Source: Collinsella sp. (GTDB taxonomy: Bacteria; Actinomycetota; Coriobacteriia; Coriobacteriales; Coriobacteriaceae). Taken from it: a stretch of DNA of 64,000 bases. The translations under genes were made by a program, and so were the position numbers. Positions 7,808-16,298 of the stretch are shown here, piece after piece. Every line of letters begins with the position of its first letter. Position 1 is the first letter of the stretch. The notes under the pieces are model-generated. The model searched no databases. It was not told the DNA's origin and saw nothing but the letters and a program-made list of their open reading frames with translations. The DNA is taken from contig DXMA01000016.1 in assembly GCA_019414445.1 (NCBI GenBank), positions 1-64,000 on the forward strand. The letters are read 5' to 3'.

Positions 7808-9313
7808 TTAGTGAGCCCAGGGGAAGGCCGAAGCCGCGGCCATGTTCTTGCGCACGAGCTCGTCGCGCACCTGAGCCAGGCCCTGTTCCATGCCCACCAC
7901 ATAGGTCTGCGGGTACAGGAAGCGCTTGAAAGCTGCGTCCAGATGATCGAGTGCCCAAGCACAGCGCTCGCGCGCGTCCTGGATGCTCTCACGCGGAGCC
8001 ACCGCGCTGCCATCGCGCACGATCGGCACCAGCAGCTCGCGATACTCAAGTTCGGACACGTCGGTCACCAGGGCGGCATCATTCACGGCCACGAGGGTAT
8101 TGCCGCGCGCGGCGCCCTCCCCCGCCAGATGGTCCTCGTCGTAGATCATGTCGCAGACCGGGCCGCCAAAGCCGTCGTAATAACGGCGCACGCGTTGCAC
8201 ACCCGGGATCGTGCGCTTGTATGGCTGCTCAGAGAGCTTGACCACCGGCGTCCATGGATCTGCCTCGCTCGCACGGCGGGCGGAAAGCTTGTACACGCCG
8301 CCCAGCGCCGGCTGGTCATAGCAGGTCGCAAGCTTGGTACCCACGCCAAAGCTATCGATGGGCGCGCCCTGGTCGAGCAGCGACTGAATCGTGTACTCAT
8401 CCAGATCGTTAGAAACCGAGATCCCCACATAGGGCAGGCCCTCGGCATCAAAACGGCCGCGCACATACTTGGAGAGCTTGGCGAGGTCGCCGGAGTCGAT
8501 GCGAATAGCCGACAGACGCTCGCCCACCGCCTCCATCTCCTTGGCAACCGTAATGGCATGCTCGCAGCCCTCACGTACGTCGTAGGTGTCGATGAGCAGC
8601 GTGCAGTTCTTGGGACTCGACTTAGCAAAAGCCCGGAATGCCTCGAGCTCGGAATCGAAGCTCATCACCCAGCTGTGCGCATGAGTGCCAAAGACGGGAA
8701 TACCGTAGCGGCGGCCGGCGAGCACATTGGATGTAGAGGAGCAGCCGGCAACGTAGCTCGCGCGCGCGACGGCCAGCCCGCCATCGGGACCCTGGGCGCG
8801 GCGCAGGCCAAACTCGGCAACGGGACGGCCGTCCGCCGCCAGCACCACGCGCGCCGTCTTGGTAGCGACAAGCGTCTGGAAGCCGACAATGTTGAGCAAC
8901 GCCGTTTCGAGCAGCTGGCACTCCAGCGCGGGGCCGGTGACGCGCACCATGGGCTCGCGCGGAAAGACGAGCTCGCCCTCGGGCACGGCGTCAATGTTCA
9001 CATGCGCGCGGAAGTTGCGCAGGTAGTCGAGGAATGCGGGCTTAAACATCGAGCCGCCGGCCGGAGCCTGGAGCGAAGCTAGATAGTCGATGTCCTCGGG
9101 CGTAAAGCGCAGGTTCTCGACAAGCTCGGGCAGCTCGGCGGTGCCGCACATGACGGCATACGCGCTGCCGAAGGGATGGTCGCGGTAAAACGCCGTAAAG
9201 CAACCCTGCTCATTGGCCTTGCCGCTCTCCCACAGGCCCTGGGCCATAGTGAGTTCGTACAGATCAGTGAGCATTGCAATGTCGGTGGGATGCGAGATGT
9301 CGGTCAAAGCCAT
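7808..9313 (-). CDS. pncB: Nicotinate phosphoribosyltransferase
   Basis: Converts nicotinate and PRPP, with ATP, to nicotinate mononucleotide in the Preiss-Handler NAD salvage route. The 501 residues have the long NAPRTase layout: the N-terminal TDLYELTMAQG near 15-25, the phosphoribosyl-site region with FGTHAHSWV near 211 and AIRIDSGDLA near 270-279, and a C-terminal extension. AAAGG lies before the ATG at 9313. It is followed by proB on the same strand after a 79-bp gap, so co-transcription is possible but not shown. Confidence 0.93.
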   Translation of the reverse strand: MALTDISHPTDIAMLTDLYELTMAQGLWESGKANEQGCFTAFYRDHPFGSAYAVMCGTAELPELVENLRFTPEDIDYLASLQAPAGGSMFKPAFLDYLRNFRAHVNIDAVPEGELVFPREPMVRVTGPALECQLLETALLNIVGFQTLVATKTARVVLAADGRPVAEFGLRRAQGPDGGLAVARASYVAGCSSTSNVLAGRRYGIPVFGTHAHSWVMSFDSELEAFRAFAKSSPKNCTLLIDTYDVREGCEHAITVAKEMEAVGERLSAIRIDSGDLAKLSKYVRGRFDAEGLPYVGISVSNDLDEYTIQSLLDQGAPIDSFGVGTKLATCYDQPALGGVYKLSARRASEADPWTPVVKLSEQPYKRTIPGVQRVRRYYDGFGGPVCDMIYDEDHLAGEGAARGNTLVAVNDAALVTDVSELEYRELLVPIVRDGSAVAPRESIQDARERCAWALDHLDAAFKRFLYPQTYVVGMEQGLAQVRDELVRKNMAAASAFPWAH

Positions 9314-9394
9314 GGGGCGACCTTTCGGATGCGTTGTGCAGAGGTTGAGGGTTGGCGAGGCGGGCGTGCGGGCATGGAGCCCAGCGCGAACAGG

Positions 9395-9835
9395 CTAAAG
9401 CAGGCCCATGCTGGTCAGGATCGTGTAGCCCATAAAGATGACAAACGCGATGAGGGCAAGGACAATGATGATTTTTTGAGCCGGCGCCATACCGGGGATC
9501 TCGTTCTCACCCGCAGGCTCCTTGGAGGTAACCATGCGCTGGGCAAAGCTCATCTCGTCACGGCTCGGCTTGGGATCGACGGACTTGGGACGAGCGACCT
9601 TTTTAGGCTGAGGTTTAGGTGCGGTGGGCGCGGGCTTCGCGGCGGCGGGCTTGGGCGCGGGGGCGACGTTCGCGGCGGCCTCCTCGGCCTTCGCACGCTC
9701 GGCACGCAGGGCGGCCAGCTCCTCACGCTCGCGGCGTGCCTCTTCCTGGGCCTCGCGACGAGCTTTCTCGGCGCGGAGCTCTTCCAACTCGGCGCGTTCC
9801 TCGGCAGACAGTGGTTGGGACTCAAGCTCGGCCAT
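9395..9835 (-). CDS. Unknown tail-anchored coiled-coil protein
   Basis: I do not recognise a named family. The 146-residue protein has a highly charged, Glu/Arg/Ala-rich N-terminal helix (about 5-55) likely to be a coiled coil, an Ala/Pro/Lys linker (56-92), and one C-terminal membrane segment at about 121-143 with almost nothing after it. This predicts a cytoplasmic protein anchored by its tail. The ATG at 9835 follows AAAGGG; a 12-codon upstream extension passes through the tRNA terminator T-run and is rejected. The same layout recurs on a larger scale in the gene at 55690-57459. Confidence 0.75.
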   Translation of the reverse strand: MAELESQPLSAEERAELEELRAEKARREAQEEARREREELAALRAERAKAEEAAANVAPAPKPAAAKPAPTAPKPQPKKVARPKSVDPKPSRDEMSFAQRMVTSKEPAGENEIPGMAPAQKIIIVLALIAFVIFMGYTILTSMGLL

Positions 9836-9853
9836 GGTACAGCCCTTTCTTTT

Positions 9854-9885
9854 AAAAAAAGCCGCCGACACAATGTCAGCGGCTT
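9854..9885 (-). terminator. Intrinsic terminator after tRNA-Ala
   Basis: On the minus strand a 10-bp stem (GCCGCTGACA with its complement, one G-U pair) is followed by seven T residues. It lies between tRNA-Ala and the downstream coiled-coil gene. Confidence 0.85.
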
Positions 9886-9899
9886 ATCAAATCCAAGGG

Positions 9900-9972
9900 T
9901 GGAGACGAAGGGAGTCGAACCCTCGGCCTCTGCCATGCGACGGCAGCGCTCTCCCAACTGAGCTACGTCCCC
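9900..9972 (-). tRNA. tRNA-Ala (anticodon CGC)
   Basis: A 73-nt cloverleaf on the minus strand. Acceptor GGGGACG pairs with CGTCTCC and contains the G3-U70 pair that identifies alanine tRNAs. The D arm is GCTC/GAGC, the anticodon stem CTGCC/GGCAG holds a loop with anticodon CGC, and the T loop reads GTTCGACTC. The discriminator base is A. The 3' CCA is not encoded (the genome continues CCC), so it must be added after transcription. It reads GCG alanine codons. Confidence 0.97.
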
Positions 9973-10077
9973 AGGACAAGTCGATATTTTACCTACGGCT
10001 CGCCAACTGTCAACGCCCAATAATCAGTCTTTTTGGGGCGCGGCTATTTTGACAACTTTTCGAGCAGGCGATCCTCT

Positions 10078-10156
10078 CGATGATTTTTCTGGGACGGGGA
10101 TTAAAAAACATTGTGTACCGAATGATTTTTTAATCCCCGTCCCAGAAAAATCATCG
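10078..10156. repeat. Family D palindrome, head-to-head pair
   Basis: A perfect 31-bp inverted repeat (10078-10108 with 10126-10156) around a 17-nt spacer. Each arm contains a GGGGAC core flanked by T-rich or A-rich runs, and each arm alone can also form a small hairpin (ATGATTTTT with AAAAATCAT). It ends 10 nt before the stop codon of the radical SAM gene. Single arms recur at 21130 and 59672. Confidence 0.9.
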
Positions 10157-10165
10157 GCGAATGCG

Positions 10166-11104
10166 TTACTTTGTGCTGGTAAGGACGCCGGTGGTATCGA
10201 AGGCTGGGGTGAAGCTCTCGTCTACCGCGCCGCCCTCTTGCCAAAACATCGTCGTAAAGCCCAGGTCGTCGGCATGGTCGAGCACCTGCTCATACTCCTC
10301 GCGCGTCACGGCGCGCGCCAGGTCGCCGCCTTGTTCGCGCATGAGTGCATTGGGCGTGTACTGGTTCATGACCGAGATCGGCACGTCGCCCACCGTCTGC
10401 CACACCAGGTCTAACACGCGGCACGAATCGTCGGCATGCCCCGGCAGCACCAGGTGACGCACGATCATGCCGCGCTTCATGAGCCCGTCCTCGTCCACCA
10501 GCTCTCCCCCGCGGCGATCGATCTCGCGAGCCATCTGGGCCAGACCCGACACGGCCACACGCGGGTAGTCCTTAATATGAGAAAGCGACTGCGCAAGCCC
10601 CGCGTCGGCATACTTAAAGTCGGTAAGCCACACGTCGACCAGATCGCCGAGCGCTGCCACGGCACTCGCCCGCTCATAGCCGCTCGTGTTGTAGACGATC
10701 GGGATGTCCAGCCCGCGCTCCCGAGCTGCGGCAATCGCGGCCGGCAGCAGGTGAGCATAATGCGTCGCCGTCACCAGGTTGATGTTATTGGCACCCTGCT
10801 CCTGCAGCTCCAGCATAATCTCGACCAAGCGCTCGGGCGAAATCTCAAGGCCAAAATTGCCCGTTGAGATCTCGTGGTTCTGACAATAGATGCATTTGAG
10901 CGAGCAGCCGCTAAAGAAAATCGTGCCCGAGCCGGCCTCGCCCGAGATAGGCGGCTCCTCCCACATATGAAGCGCTGCGCGGGCCACCTTAAGCGTGTTG
11001 TCGGCGCCGCACACGCCACGCGTGCCCTCGTCGCGCGCCGCACCGCAACGGCGCGGACACAAATGGCAGTCGGGCGAAAAAAGTTCGGTCAACGACGTCG
11101 GCAT
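10166..11104 (-). CDS. PflX-like radical SAM protein
   Basis: Radical S-adenosylmethionine iron-sulfur protein related to pyruvate formate-lyase activating enzymes (COG1313, PflX type). The cluster motif CX3CX2C is C67, C71 and C74, preceded by FFSGCS. An N-terminal cysteine group (C13, C16, C20, C32) may bind a second cluster or zinc. Its target protein is unknown, and no glycyl-radical enzyme is adjacent. I place the start at the ATG at 11104, with GGAG nine nt upstream. The longer frame begins with a TTG five codons earlier that overlaps this ribosome site. Length from the ATG is 312 residues. Confidence 0.85.
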   Translation of the reverse strand: MPTSLTELFSPDCHLCPRRCGAARDEGTRGVCGADNTLKVARAALHMWEEPPISGEAGSGTIFFSGCSLKCIYCQNHEISTGNFGLEISPERLVEIMLELQEQGANNINLVTATHYAHLLPAAIAAARERGLDIPIVYNTSGYERASAVAALGDLVDVWLTDFKYADAGLAQSLSHIKDYPRVAVSGLAQMAREIDRRGGELVDEDGLMKRGMIVRHLVLPGHADDSCRVLDLVWQTVGDVPISVMNQYTPNALMREQGGDLARAVTREEYEQVLDHADDLGFTTMFWQEGGAVDESFTPAFDTTGVLTSTK

Positions 11105-11205
11105 AAAAACATGCTCCAAAACAACGATTCAGCAGCTCAAACGTAAAGGGACCAACCGCACAGACGGCTCGAGCCCAAGACGCCGTAATCGTCCGACACG
11201 ATTTT

Positions 11206-11211
11206 TATAAT
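11206..11211 (+). promoter_or_regulatory. Possible -10 box of the 6S RNA candidate
   Basis: A perfect TATAAT hexamer lies about 7 nt before the proposed 5' end of the 6S-like RNA. No good -35 hexamer is visible at 16-18 nt spacing. Confidence 0.5.
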
Positions 11212-11216
11212 GTCAA

Positions 11217-11400
11217 GACTGGAATCGACAAAGTGCCGCTTTATGATGTAGGTATTCCGCCCCCCGCGGAGCAACTGGGTGAACCGTCGCGTTTATTTAG
11301 GGAGCCCACACAGTCGTACCTAGTACAGGTATCCTTCGTTGTTAAGGACGCTGGAACAGTCGATGAGGGCACCCACCTGTTTTAGGTGGGTTCATTTTCG
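11217..11400 (+). ncRNA. ssrS: Candidate 6S RNA
   Basis: About 180 nt with no open frame, between a TATAAT box and a strong terminator. Its 5' part (near 11231-11260) can pair imperfectly with its 3' part (near 11352-11372) to form a long closing stem with bulges, leaving a large central region and an inner arm. The 3' tail GGGCACCCACCT directly entering the terminator resembles 6S RNAs of Gram-positive bacteria as I remember them. 6S RNA binds the housekeeping polymerase by mimicking an open promoter. The call is from structure and remembered sequence; a covariance-model search would settle it. Confidence 0.6.
11371..11399 (+). terminator. Terminator of the 6S RNA candidate
   Basis: Seven-bp stem CCCACCT/AGGTGGG with a GTTTT loop, followed by TTCATTTT. 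Confidence 0.75.
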
Positions 11401-11629
11401 TAACGTGGGGGGTGGTTTTCATTTGCCGAAAACCACCATTACAGCCCATATGGATCCCCGCCGGTATCCCGACAAGCCATCGACAACATCCCAATATCTG
11501 GTAAGCGCGTGATTATCGCTGCGCGCAATTCCATGCACCCCCCTTGGTCGAGTATCATGATTCGGCTATGCCCTTTGCGCATGGCGTTCTTCTGACCTTT
11601 TCCTTCGACGCTTGGCGGTTTTTAGATTC
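11401..11629. other. Spacer between 6S RNA candidate and glycan transferase gene
   Basis: A further inverted repeat, GGTGGTTTT with AAAACCACC, lies at 11411-11437. Beyond it I see no gene, only presumed promoter sequence for the following gene. Confidence 0.45.
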
Positions 11630-12829
11630 ATGGCTTCATCCCCGAGCTACATACCGTATCTATGCGTGGCAGCGGCGGCCTTTATCACGACCTTCCTCAC
11701 GGTGCCCCTGGTCAAGCGCTTGGCAATTAAGCTCGACGCCGTCGACTACCCTTCTAAGCGCCGCATCAACACCAAGCCCATCCCGCGTTTGGGCGGAACG
11801 GCGGTGTTTTTGGGCCTGGTCGTTGCCTGCATTGTGCAAATCCTAGGCACCTGGCACCTAGGCTGGCCGCCCGTCCTGGTGCCGCACCCGCGCCTTCACA
11901 TTAGCTATCCCATGCTGGCGCTCTCCTTTACCGTCATCTTTGCGACCGGCGCTATCGACGACGTCTTCCAGCTCAAGCCCAAGCAAAAGCTGGCCGGACA
12001 GGTCCTCGCTGCGCTCATCGCCTGCGTGGGTGGCCTGCGCATCGGCGTCATCGTCAACCCGTTTGCCCCCGGCGAAATCATGCTCGGATGGCTCGCCTAC
12101 CCCATCACCGTGATCTATCTGGTGGCATTCACCAACATCATTAACCTCATCGACGGCCTCGACGGCTTAGCCACGGGCATCTGCGGCATCGCGTCGTTCA
12201 CCATGTTTTCGATGGCCGTTCTCTCGGGCCGCATCGACGCCGCCGCGCTCTCCATTGCGCTCTTTGGCGCCTGTCTGGCCTTTTTGCGCTACAACTTCAA
12301 CCCCGCAAGCATCTTCTTGGGCGACTCGGGGTCGCTGCTTCTGGGCTTTGCGCTGGGCTCCATCTCGCTACTCAACGTGAGCCGCACCGCCGCGCTCACC
12401 TCGCTTATCATCCCGCTCATCGTTGCCGGCGTGCCCATCATCGACACGTTTAGCGCCATCGTGCGCCGCAAGCGCGCCCACATTAGCATCGGGCAGGCCG
12501 ACAAGGGCCACATCCACCACCGCCTGATCCAAGAGGGCTACAACCAAAAGCAGGCTGTGCTGCTCATCTATGCCTGGTGCATTATGCTTTCGGCCGGCGC
12601 CGCCGCGATCAACCAGGTCGAGGTGCCCATGCGCGTGCTCATCTTTACCGTGCTCGCCATTGGCTCGGCGGCCTTTGCCAAGCATCTACATCTGTTTGAG
12701 CCCGTGTTGCGTCACCATTACAACAAGCGCACGCACGAGGACGAGCTCGTCACCCCCGACGATCCCGCCTTTAAGCAAGAGGAGCAGGCAGCAGAAGAAC
12801 GCAAGGAGGAGCGCCACCACAGGCGCTAG
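11630..12829 (+). CDS. Undecaprenyl-phosphate sugar-1-phosphate transferase (WecA/TagO-like)
   Basis: Integral membrane enzyme of the MraY/WecA glycosyltransferase family 4. It is expected to transfer an N-acetylhexosamine-1-phosphate from a UDP-sugar to undecaprenyl phosphate, starting a wall polymer or capsule. Visible features are about ten hydrophobic segments, GAIDDVFQLKPKQK (Mg-binding Asp pair), NIINLIDGLDGLATG (catalytic Asp region) and the cytoplasmic HIHHRL motif typical of WecA/TagO rather than MraY. The last 35 residues are charged. The ATG at 11630 lacks a clear ribosome site; an in-frame TTG lies six codons upstream. Length from the ATG is 399 residues. Confidence 0.88.
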   Translation: MASSPSYIPYLCVAAAAFITTFLTVPLVKRLAIKLDAVDYPSKRRINTKPIPRLGGTAVFLGLVVACIVQILGTWHLGWPPVLVPHPRLHISYPMLALSFTVIFATGAIDDVFQLKPKQKLAGQVLAALIACVGGLRIGVIVNPFAPGEIMLGWLAYPITVIYLVAFTNIINLIDGLDGLATGICGIASFTMFSMAVLSGRIDAAALSIALFGACLAFLRYNFNPASIFLGDSGSLLLGFALGSISLLNVSRTAALTSLIIPLIVAGVPIIDTFSAIVRRKRAHISIGQADKGHIHHRLIQEGYNQKQAVLLIYAWCIMLSAGAAAINQVEVPMRVLIFTVLAIGSAAFAKHLHLFEPVLRHHYNKRTHEDELVTPDDPAFKQEEQAAEERKEERHHRR

Positions 12830-12990
12830 GGTAAGCTGCCGAGGATGCGTCCAGACGCCGTCGGCCAAACGTGCAGCCACGCCGCGCCCATCGCACAAGC
12901 CGCCGCTCTCCCGCCCCTCGCCTACTTACGACCCGCCCCTCCAATAAACGCGTTATCATCTTGACCCATGAACATACGTTAGGAGCAATC

Positions 12991-14040
12991 ATGCCAAACG
13001 AGAACAGCTACGAGGTCGCGCTGCAAAAGAGCAACGCCATTCGCGAGGGCCTGGCCAAGACGCCCGACAAGTTCACCATGCTCACCGGCGACCGCCCCAC
13101 CGGCCGTCTGCATCTAGGTCACTACTTCGGCACCCTTAAGGGCCGTGTTGAGCTGCAGAACATGGGCGCCAAGACCAACGTGCTCATCGCCGACTACCAG
13201 GTCATCACTGACCGCGACACGACCGAGCACATCCAGGACAACGTGTACAACATGGTCATGGACTACCTTGCCTGCGGCATCGACCCCGACAAGACCATGA
13301 TCTACGCGCACTCCGCCGTACCCGCCGCAAACCAGCTCATGCTGCCGTTCCTGTCGCTGGTCTCCGAGGCCGAGCTGGCGCGCAACCCCACGGTCAAGGC
13401 CGAGATGGAGGCCTCGGGCCACGAGCTCACCGGCCTTCTGCTCACCTACCCGGTGCACCAGGCCTGCGACATCCTGTTCTGCAAGGGCAATGTGGTGCCC
13501 GTCGGTCGCGACCAGCTGCCGCACATCGAGCTCACCCGCACCATCGCCCGCCGCTTTAACAACCGTTACGGCAAGGTGTTCCCCGAGGTCGACGCGCTGC
13601 TGTCCGAGACCCCGCTGCTGCCCGGCCTGGACGGGCGCAAGATGAGCAAGAGCTACGGCAACGCCATTAACATCTCGATGACCGCCGAGGAGACGGCCAA
13701 GCGCATCAAGAAGAGCCAGACCGACTCCGAGCGCATGATCACGTTCGATCCCGAGAACCGCCCCGGCGTGTCCGGCCTGCTTTCAACCGCCGCCATCTGC
13801 ACCGGCCGTTCCGAGGTCGAGATTGCCGAGGAGATTGGCATGGGCGGCTCCGGCCAGCTCAAGAAGTACGTGACCGAGGCCGTCAACGAGTACTTCGCGC
13901 CGATCCGCGAGCGTCGTCAGCGCTATGAGAACGATCTGGACTATGTGAAGGACGTGCTGCACGAGGGCAACCGTCGCGCCAACGAGATTGCCGAGCAGAC
14001 CCTGGCCGAGGTTCAGGACGCCATGGGCATGGTGTACTAG
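12991..14040 (+). CDS. trpS: Tryptophan--tRNA ligase
   Basis: Cytoplasmic class I synthetase for tRNA-Trp, 349 residues. The ATP-binding loop is TGRLHLGHY (HLGH at 41-44) and KMSKS is intact at 217-221. AGGAG precedes the ATG at 12991. The frame is open for 40 more codons upstream, but that stretch is not protein-like. No T-box or leader peptide is visible before it. Two hairpins follow the gene. Confidence 0.97.
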   Translation: MPNENSYEVALQKSNAIREGLAKTPDKFTMLTGDRPTGRLHLGHYFGTLKGRVELQNMGAKTNVLIADYQVITDRDTTEHIQDNVYNMVMDYLACGIDPDKTMIYAHSAVPAANQLMLPFLSLVSEAELARNPTVKAEMEASGHELTGLLLTYPVHQACDILFCKGNVVPVGRDQLPHIELTRTIARRFNNRYGKVFPEVDALLSETPLLPGLDGRKMSKSYGNAINISMTAEETAKRIKKSQTDSERMITFDPENRPGVSGLLSTAAICTGRSEVEIAEEIGMGGSGQLKKYVTEAVNEYFAPIRERRQRYENDLDYVKDVLHEGNRRANEIAEQTLAEVQDAMGMVY

Positions 14041-14067
14041 GCAAAGCGCCTTCGCACAACATAGACG

Positions 14068-14133
14068 GTGAGGCTGAATCCTCACCGAAACAGGAACAGG
14101 CCCGCTGGCAGATAGTTGCCAGCGGGCCTGTTC
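14068..14133. terminator. Two hairpins after trpS
   Basis: GGTGAGG/CCTCACC (14068-14087) is followed by a perfect 17-bp stem (14094-14110 with 14117-14133, six-nt loop). Neither has a T-run, so intrinsic termination is uncertain; they may protect the mRNA end. Confidence 0.6.
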
Positions 14134-14315
14134 CCGAAGTACACCGTTGAATCGCACAGAGGGGAGGAATGCGAATCAAACTCAACAGGGCAGGCTTTTT
14201 CATCGCCTATTGCCTGCTCCGTTGCTGAAAACAATATAGTTCACCGTGGTTTACTTTGCTGCGACAAACCGCTCCGCCATACCTTCTCCATAAGTTAACC
14301 TCGGTAAACCTGCCA
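14134..14315. other. Intergenic sequence without a recognised gene
   Basis: Together with the hairpins and repeat A3 this forms a 331-bp gap between trpS and the MGMT-like gene. I see no promoter, gene or named RNA in it. Confidence 0.5.
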
Positions 14316-14354
14316 AAACCACCACAAAGGGGATAGGCACCTTTGTGGTGGTTT
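14316..14354. repeat. Family A palindrome copy 3
   Basis: A 15-bp perfect stem with the loop variant GGATAGGCA. It ends 18 nt before the stop codon of the minus-strand MGMT-like gene. Confidence 0.9.
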
Positions 14355-14371
14355 AAGCCACGACAGAGCCG

Positions 14372-14692
14372 CTAGAGCCCTGCAGGCCAGCGACAGGCGG
14401 CCAAGTCGACGTGCATGTCGTCCTTAAACGCCACACCCTCCCCTAGCAAAAGCTCACGTTGAGCATCGGGACCGCCAAAAGCAAAACCATCGCATATGCG
14501 GCCATCGGCAAACACCACGCGGTGACAGGGAATCTCGCCGGGGCGCGGATTGCCATGCAGGGCATACCCCACGTACCGCGCACTTCGTGGACGTCCAGCA
14601 AGCAGCGCCACCTGACCATACGTGGCGACCATCCCCTCGGGAATCTGCTCGACCACCTCGTACACCCGCTCAAAAAAGCCCTCGGACGCCAT
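14372..14692 (-). CDS. MGMT-family DNA repair protein, short form
   Basis: The 106 residues match only the C-terminal DNA-binding and active-site domain of O6-alkylguanine-DNA alkyltransferase. The acceptor motif PCHRVV is intact, so it is not an Atl protein, which carries Trp in place of the Cys. It lacks the N-terminal domain and part of the sequence beyond the active-site loop found in Ogt/Ada. It may remove alkyl groups or merely flag them for excision repair. GGAAGGGAG lies before the ATG at 14692. Family A repeats flank both ends. Confidence 0.82.
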   Translation of the reverse strand: MASEGFFERVYEVVEQIPEGMVATYGQVALLAGRPRSARYVGYALHGNPRPGEIPCHRVVFADGRICDGFAFGGPDAQRELLLGEGVAFKDDMHVDLAACRWPAGL

Positions 14693-14721
14693 TGCTCGCT
14701 CCCTTCCACCCGGAATAGCAT

Positions 14722-14761
14722 AAACCACCACAAAGGTGCCTGTCCCCTTTGTGGTGGTTTT
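14722..14761. repeat. Family A palindrome copy 4, loop inverted
   Basis: Same 15-bp stem as the other copies, but the loop reads TGCCTGTCC, so the unit is inserted in the opposite sense. It sits between the minus-strand DegV and MGMT-like genes. Confidence 0.9.
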
Positions 14762-14771
14762 GGCAGGTGGG

Positions 14772-15626
14772 CTAGTTAACGGGCTGGAAGAAGGCTACGG
14801 CTACGGCGCCGGGGCCTACATGGGTGCCGATGGTGGCGCCGATGGTGTGAACGGGCAGTTCGCCCTCGGTGTGGCCAGCCCACAGTGCCGCGCTGTCCTC
14901 GATATACTTCTTGAGCACCGCATCCGAAAGGCCCGTATAGCCGAGCGCCAGCGGCATGGAAAAGTCGATGCCGCCCGCCTTTTCGACCTTCTGGTTGAGC
15001 AGGTTACGTCCGTTCTTGGAACCGCGCGCCTTGCCCAGCTGCACGATCAGACCGTCCTCGGCAGCCACCACGGGCTTTACGTTGAGCAGCGTACCCACGG
15101 CACCGGCCGCAGCAGACAGGCGACCGCCGCGCACCAGGTACTCCAGCGTCTCGAGCAGGCCGATGACGACCACGCGGTCGCGCACGGCCTCGACAGCCGC
15201 CGCAACCTGAGCCGCGCCCTGGCCCTCGTCCACCAGGCGTAGCGCATACTCGACCAGCACGCGCTCGCCCAAGGTCACGTTATTGCTGTCCACGACGAAC
15301 ATGTCGCCGCCCGGCGCCTCGGCAAGTGCCGTACGAGCACTCTGGTTGGTGCCCGAGAGCTTGGCGCCCACGGTAATAATCACGGCCTCATCGCCGGCCT
15401 CACGCGCTTCGGCAATCGCCTGCGAAAAGGCGTACGGGTTGACCTGACCGGTCTTGGGCAGCTCATCGCGCTCCACAAGCATCTCGTAAAAGCGCTGGTG
15501 ATCGATGTCGACGCCATCCATATACACCTCGGTGCCAAAGGTGACGGACAGCGGCAGAACACGCAGAGCGGGGTGCTCCGCCGGCGACATATCGCTTGCG
15601 GAATCGGTAATAATGCGGACGGACAT
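14772..15626 (-). CDS. DegV family fatty-acid-binding protein
   Basis: FakB-like protein of 284 residues. Related FakB proteins present a bound fatty acid to the kinase FakA for phosphorylation; no FakA gene is in this window. The N terminus has RIITDSASDMS. GAKLSGTNQSA (near 103) and RGGRLSAAAG (near 165-174) match the lipid-headgroup and helical regions, and GTHVGPGA lies near the C terminus. AAAGGA precedes the ATG at 15626. It is 119 bp downstream of a MarR-type gene on the same strand. A second DegV lies at 50376-51236. Confidence 0.9.
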   Translation of the reverse strand: MSVRIITDSASDMSPAEHPALRVLPLSVTFGTEVYMDGVDIDHQRFYEMLVERDELPKTGQVNPYAFSQAIAEAREAGDEAVIITVGAKLSGTNQSARTALAEAPGGDMFVVDSNNVTLGERVLVEYALRLVDEGQGAAQVAAAVEAVRDRVVVIGLLETLEYLVRGGRLSAAAGAVGTLLNVKPVVAAEDGLIVQLGKARGSKNGRNLLNQKVEKAGGIDFSMPLALGYTGLSDAVLKKYIEDSAALWAGHTEGELPVHTIGATIGTHVGPGAVAVAFFQPVN

Positions 15627-15745
15627 AACGAATCCTTTCTTGCGCAGGTCCCGCGCGGGGAATTTTGACAGCAATGCCCCGGCACGGCATACGCGCTCAA
15701 ACGGGACTATGCAGTTTTTAATGGGAAGCAAATGCCTTGGCGGCC

Positions 15746-16195
15746 TTAGATCTCACGCAGGGTGTTGAGAATCGTACGCAGCGACGCATACATCTGCTCG
15801 CGCTGCTCCACACCCATAGCCTTACCGGTGGTGTCGAGCACCTCGCGAATGATGCGGTCCGCCTCGCTCATGCTCTCGCCGCCCAGAGCGGTCAGGCGCA
15901 CCGGGGCACGATACTTAACGGCCGCATCACCCGAGTCGTCGACCTCGACGTAGCCGCCCTCCTCCAGATGCGCGAGCGTGCGCGAGACGGCGGCACGGGT
16001 CACGCCTGCCATGCGAGCCAGGTCAGCGCCAGTCAGGCCGTCCTTGCTGCGCTCAAGATAGTACAGGCACATAACGTCGGAGCCCTTGAGGCCCAGCCTT
16101 GCGCCCTCGGATGTCTTAATGCGCTGGATCTCCTTGTAGAGCCCGCTGATCAGTCCGACAAAGTCCTCGAAACGTGTCTCGTCGTTCTGCTGCAT
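15746..16195 (-). CDS. MarR family transcriptional regulator
   Basis: Cytoplasmic winged-helix repressor, 149 residues. The helix-turn-helix spans roughly 54-80 (LTGADLARMAGVTRAAVSRT), followed by a wing with EVDDSGDAAVKYRAPVRLT. Flanking helices would form the dimer interface. The gene precedes a DegV gene on the same strand, so control of fatty-acid use is a reasonable guess (compare FabT, a MarR protein of fatty-acid genes), but ligand and operator are unknown. I found no clear palindrome upstream other than repeat A5 about 100 nt away. Confidence 0.88.
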   Translation of the reverse strand: MQQNDETRFEDFVGLISGLYKEIQRIKTSEGARLGLKGSDVMCLYYLERSKDGLTGADLARMAGVTRAAVSRTLAHLEEGGYVEVDDSGDAAVKYRAPVRLTALGGESMSEADRIIREVLDTTGKAMGVEQREQMYASLRTILNTLREI

Positions 16196-16298
16196 GGGAG
16201 ACGACCGCCTTTCGCTTACATGATGCTAACGGGTAAACATCTTAGCCGCACGAGGCAACACCCATACCCAAATATCCCATTTGTTAACCCATCAACAT

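Noticed and set aside
12830..12990. T-box or leader peptide upstream of trpS
   Set aside because: No T-box sequence, tandem Trp codons or terminator/antiterminator pair is visible.
14372..14692. Alkyltransferase-like (Atl) protein
   Set aside because: The active-site Cys of PCHRV is present, whereas Atl proteins have Trp there.
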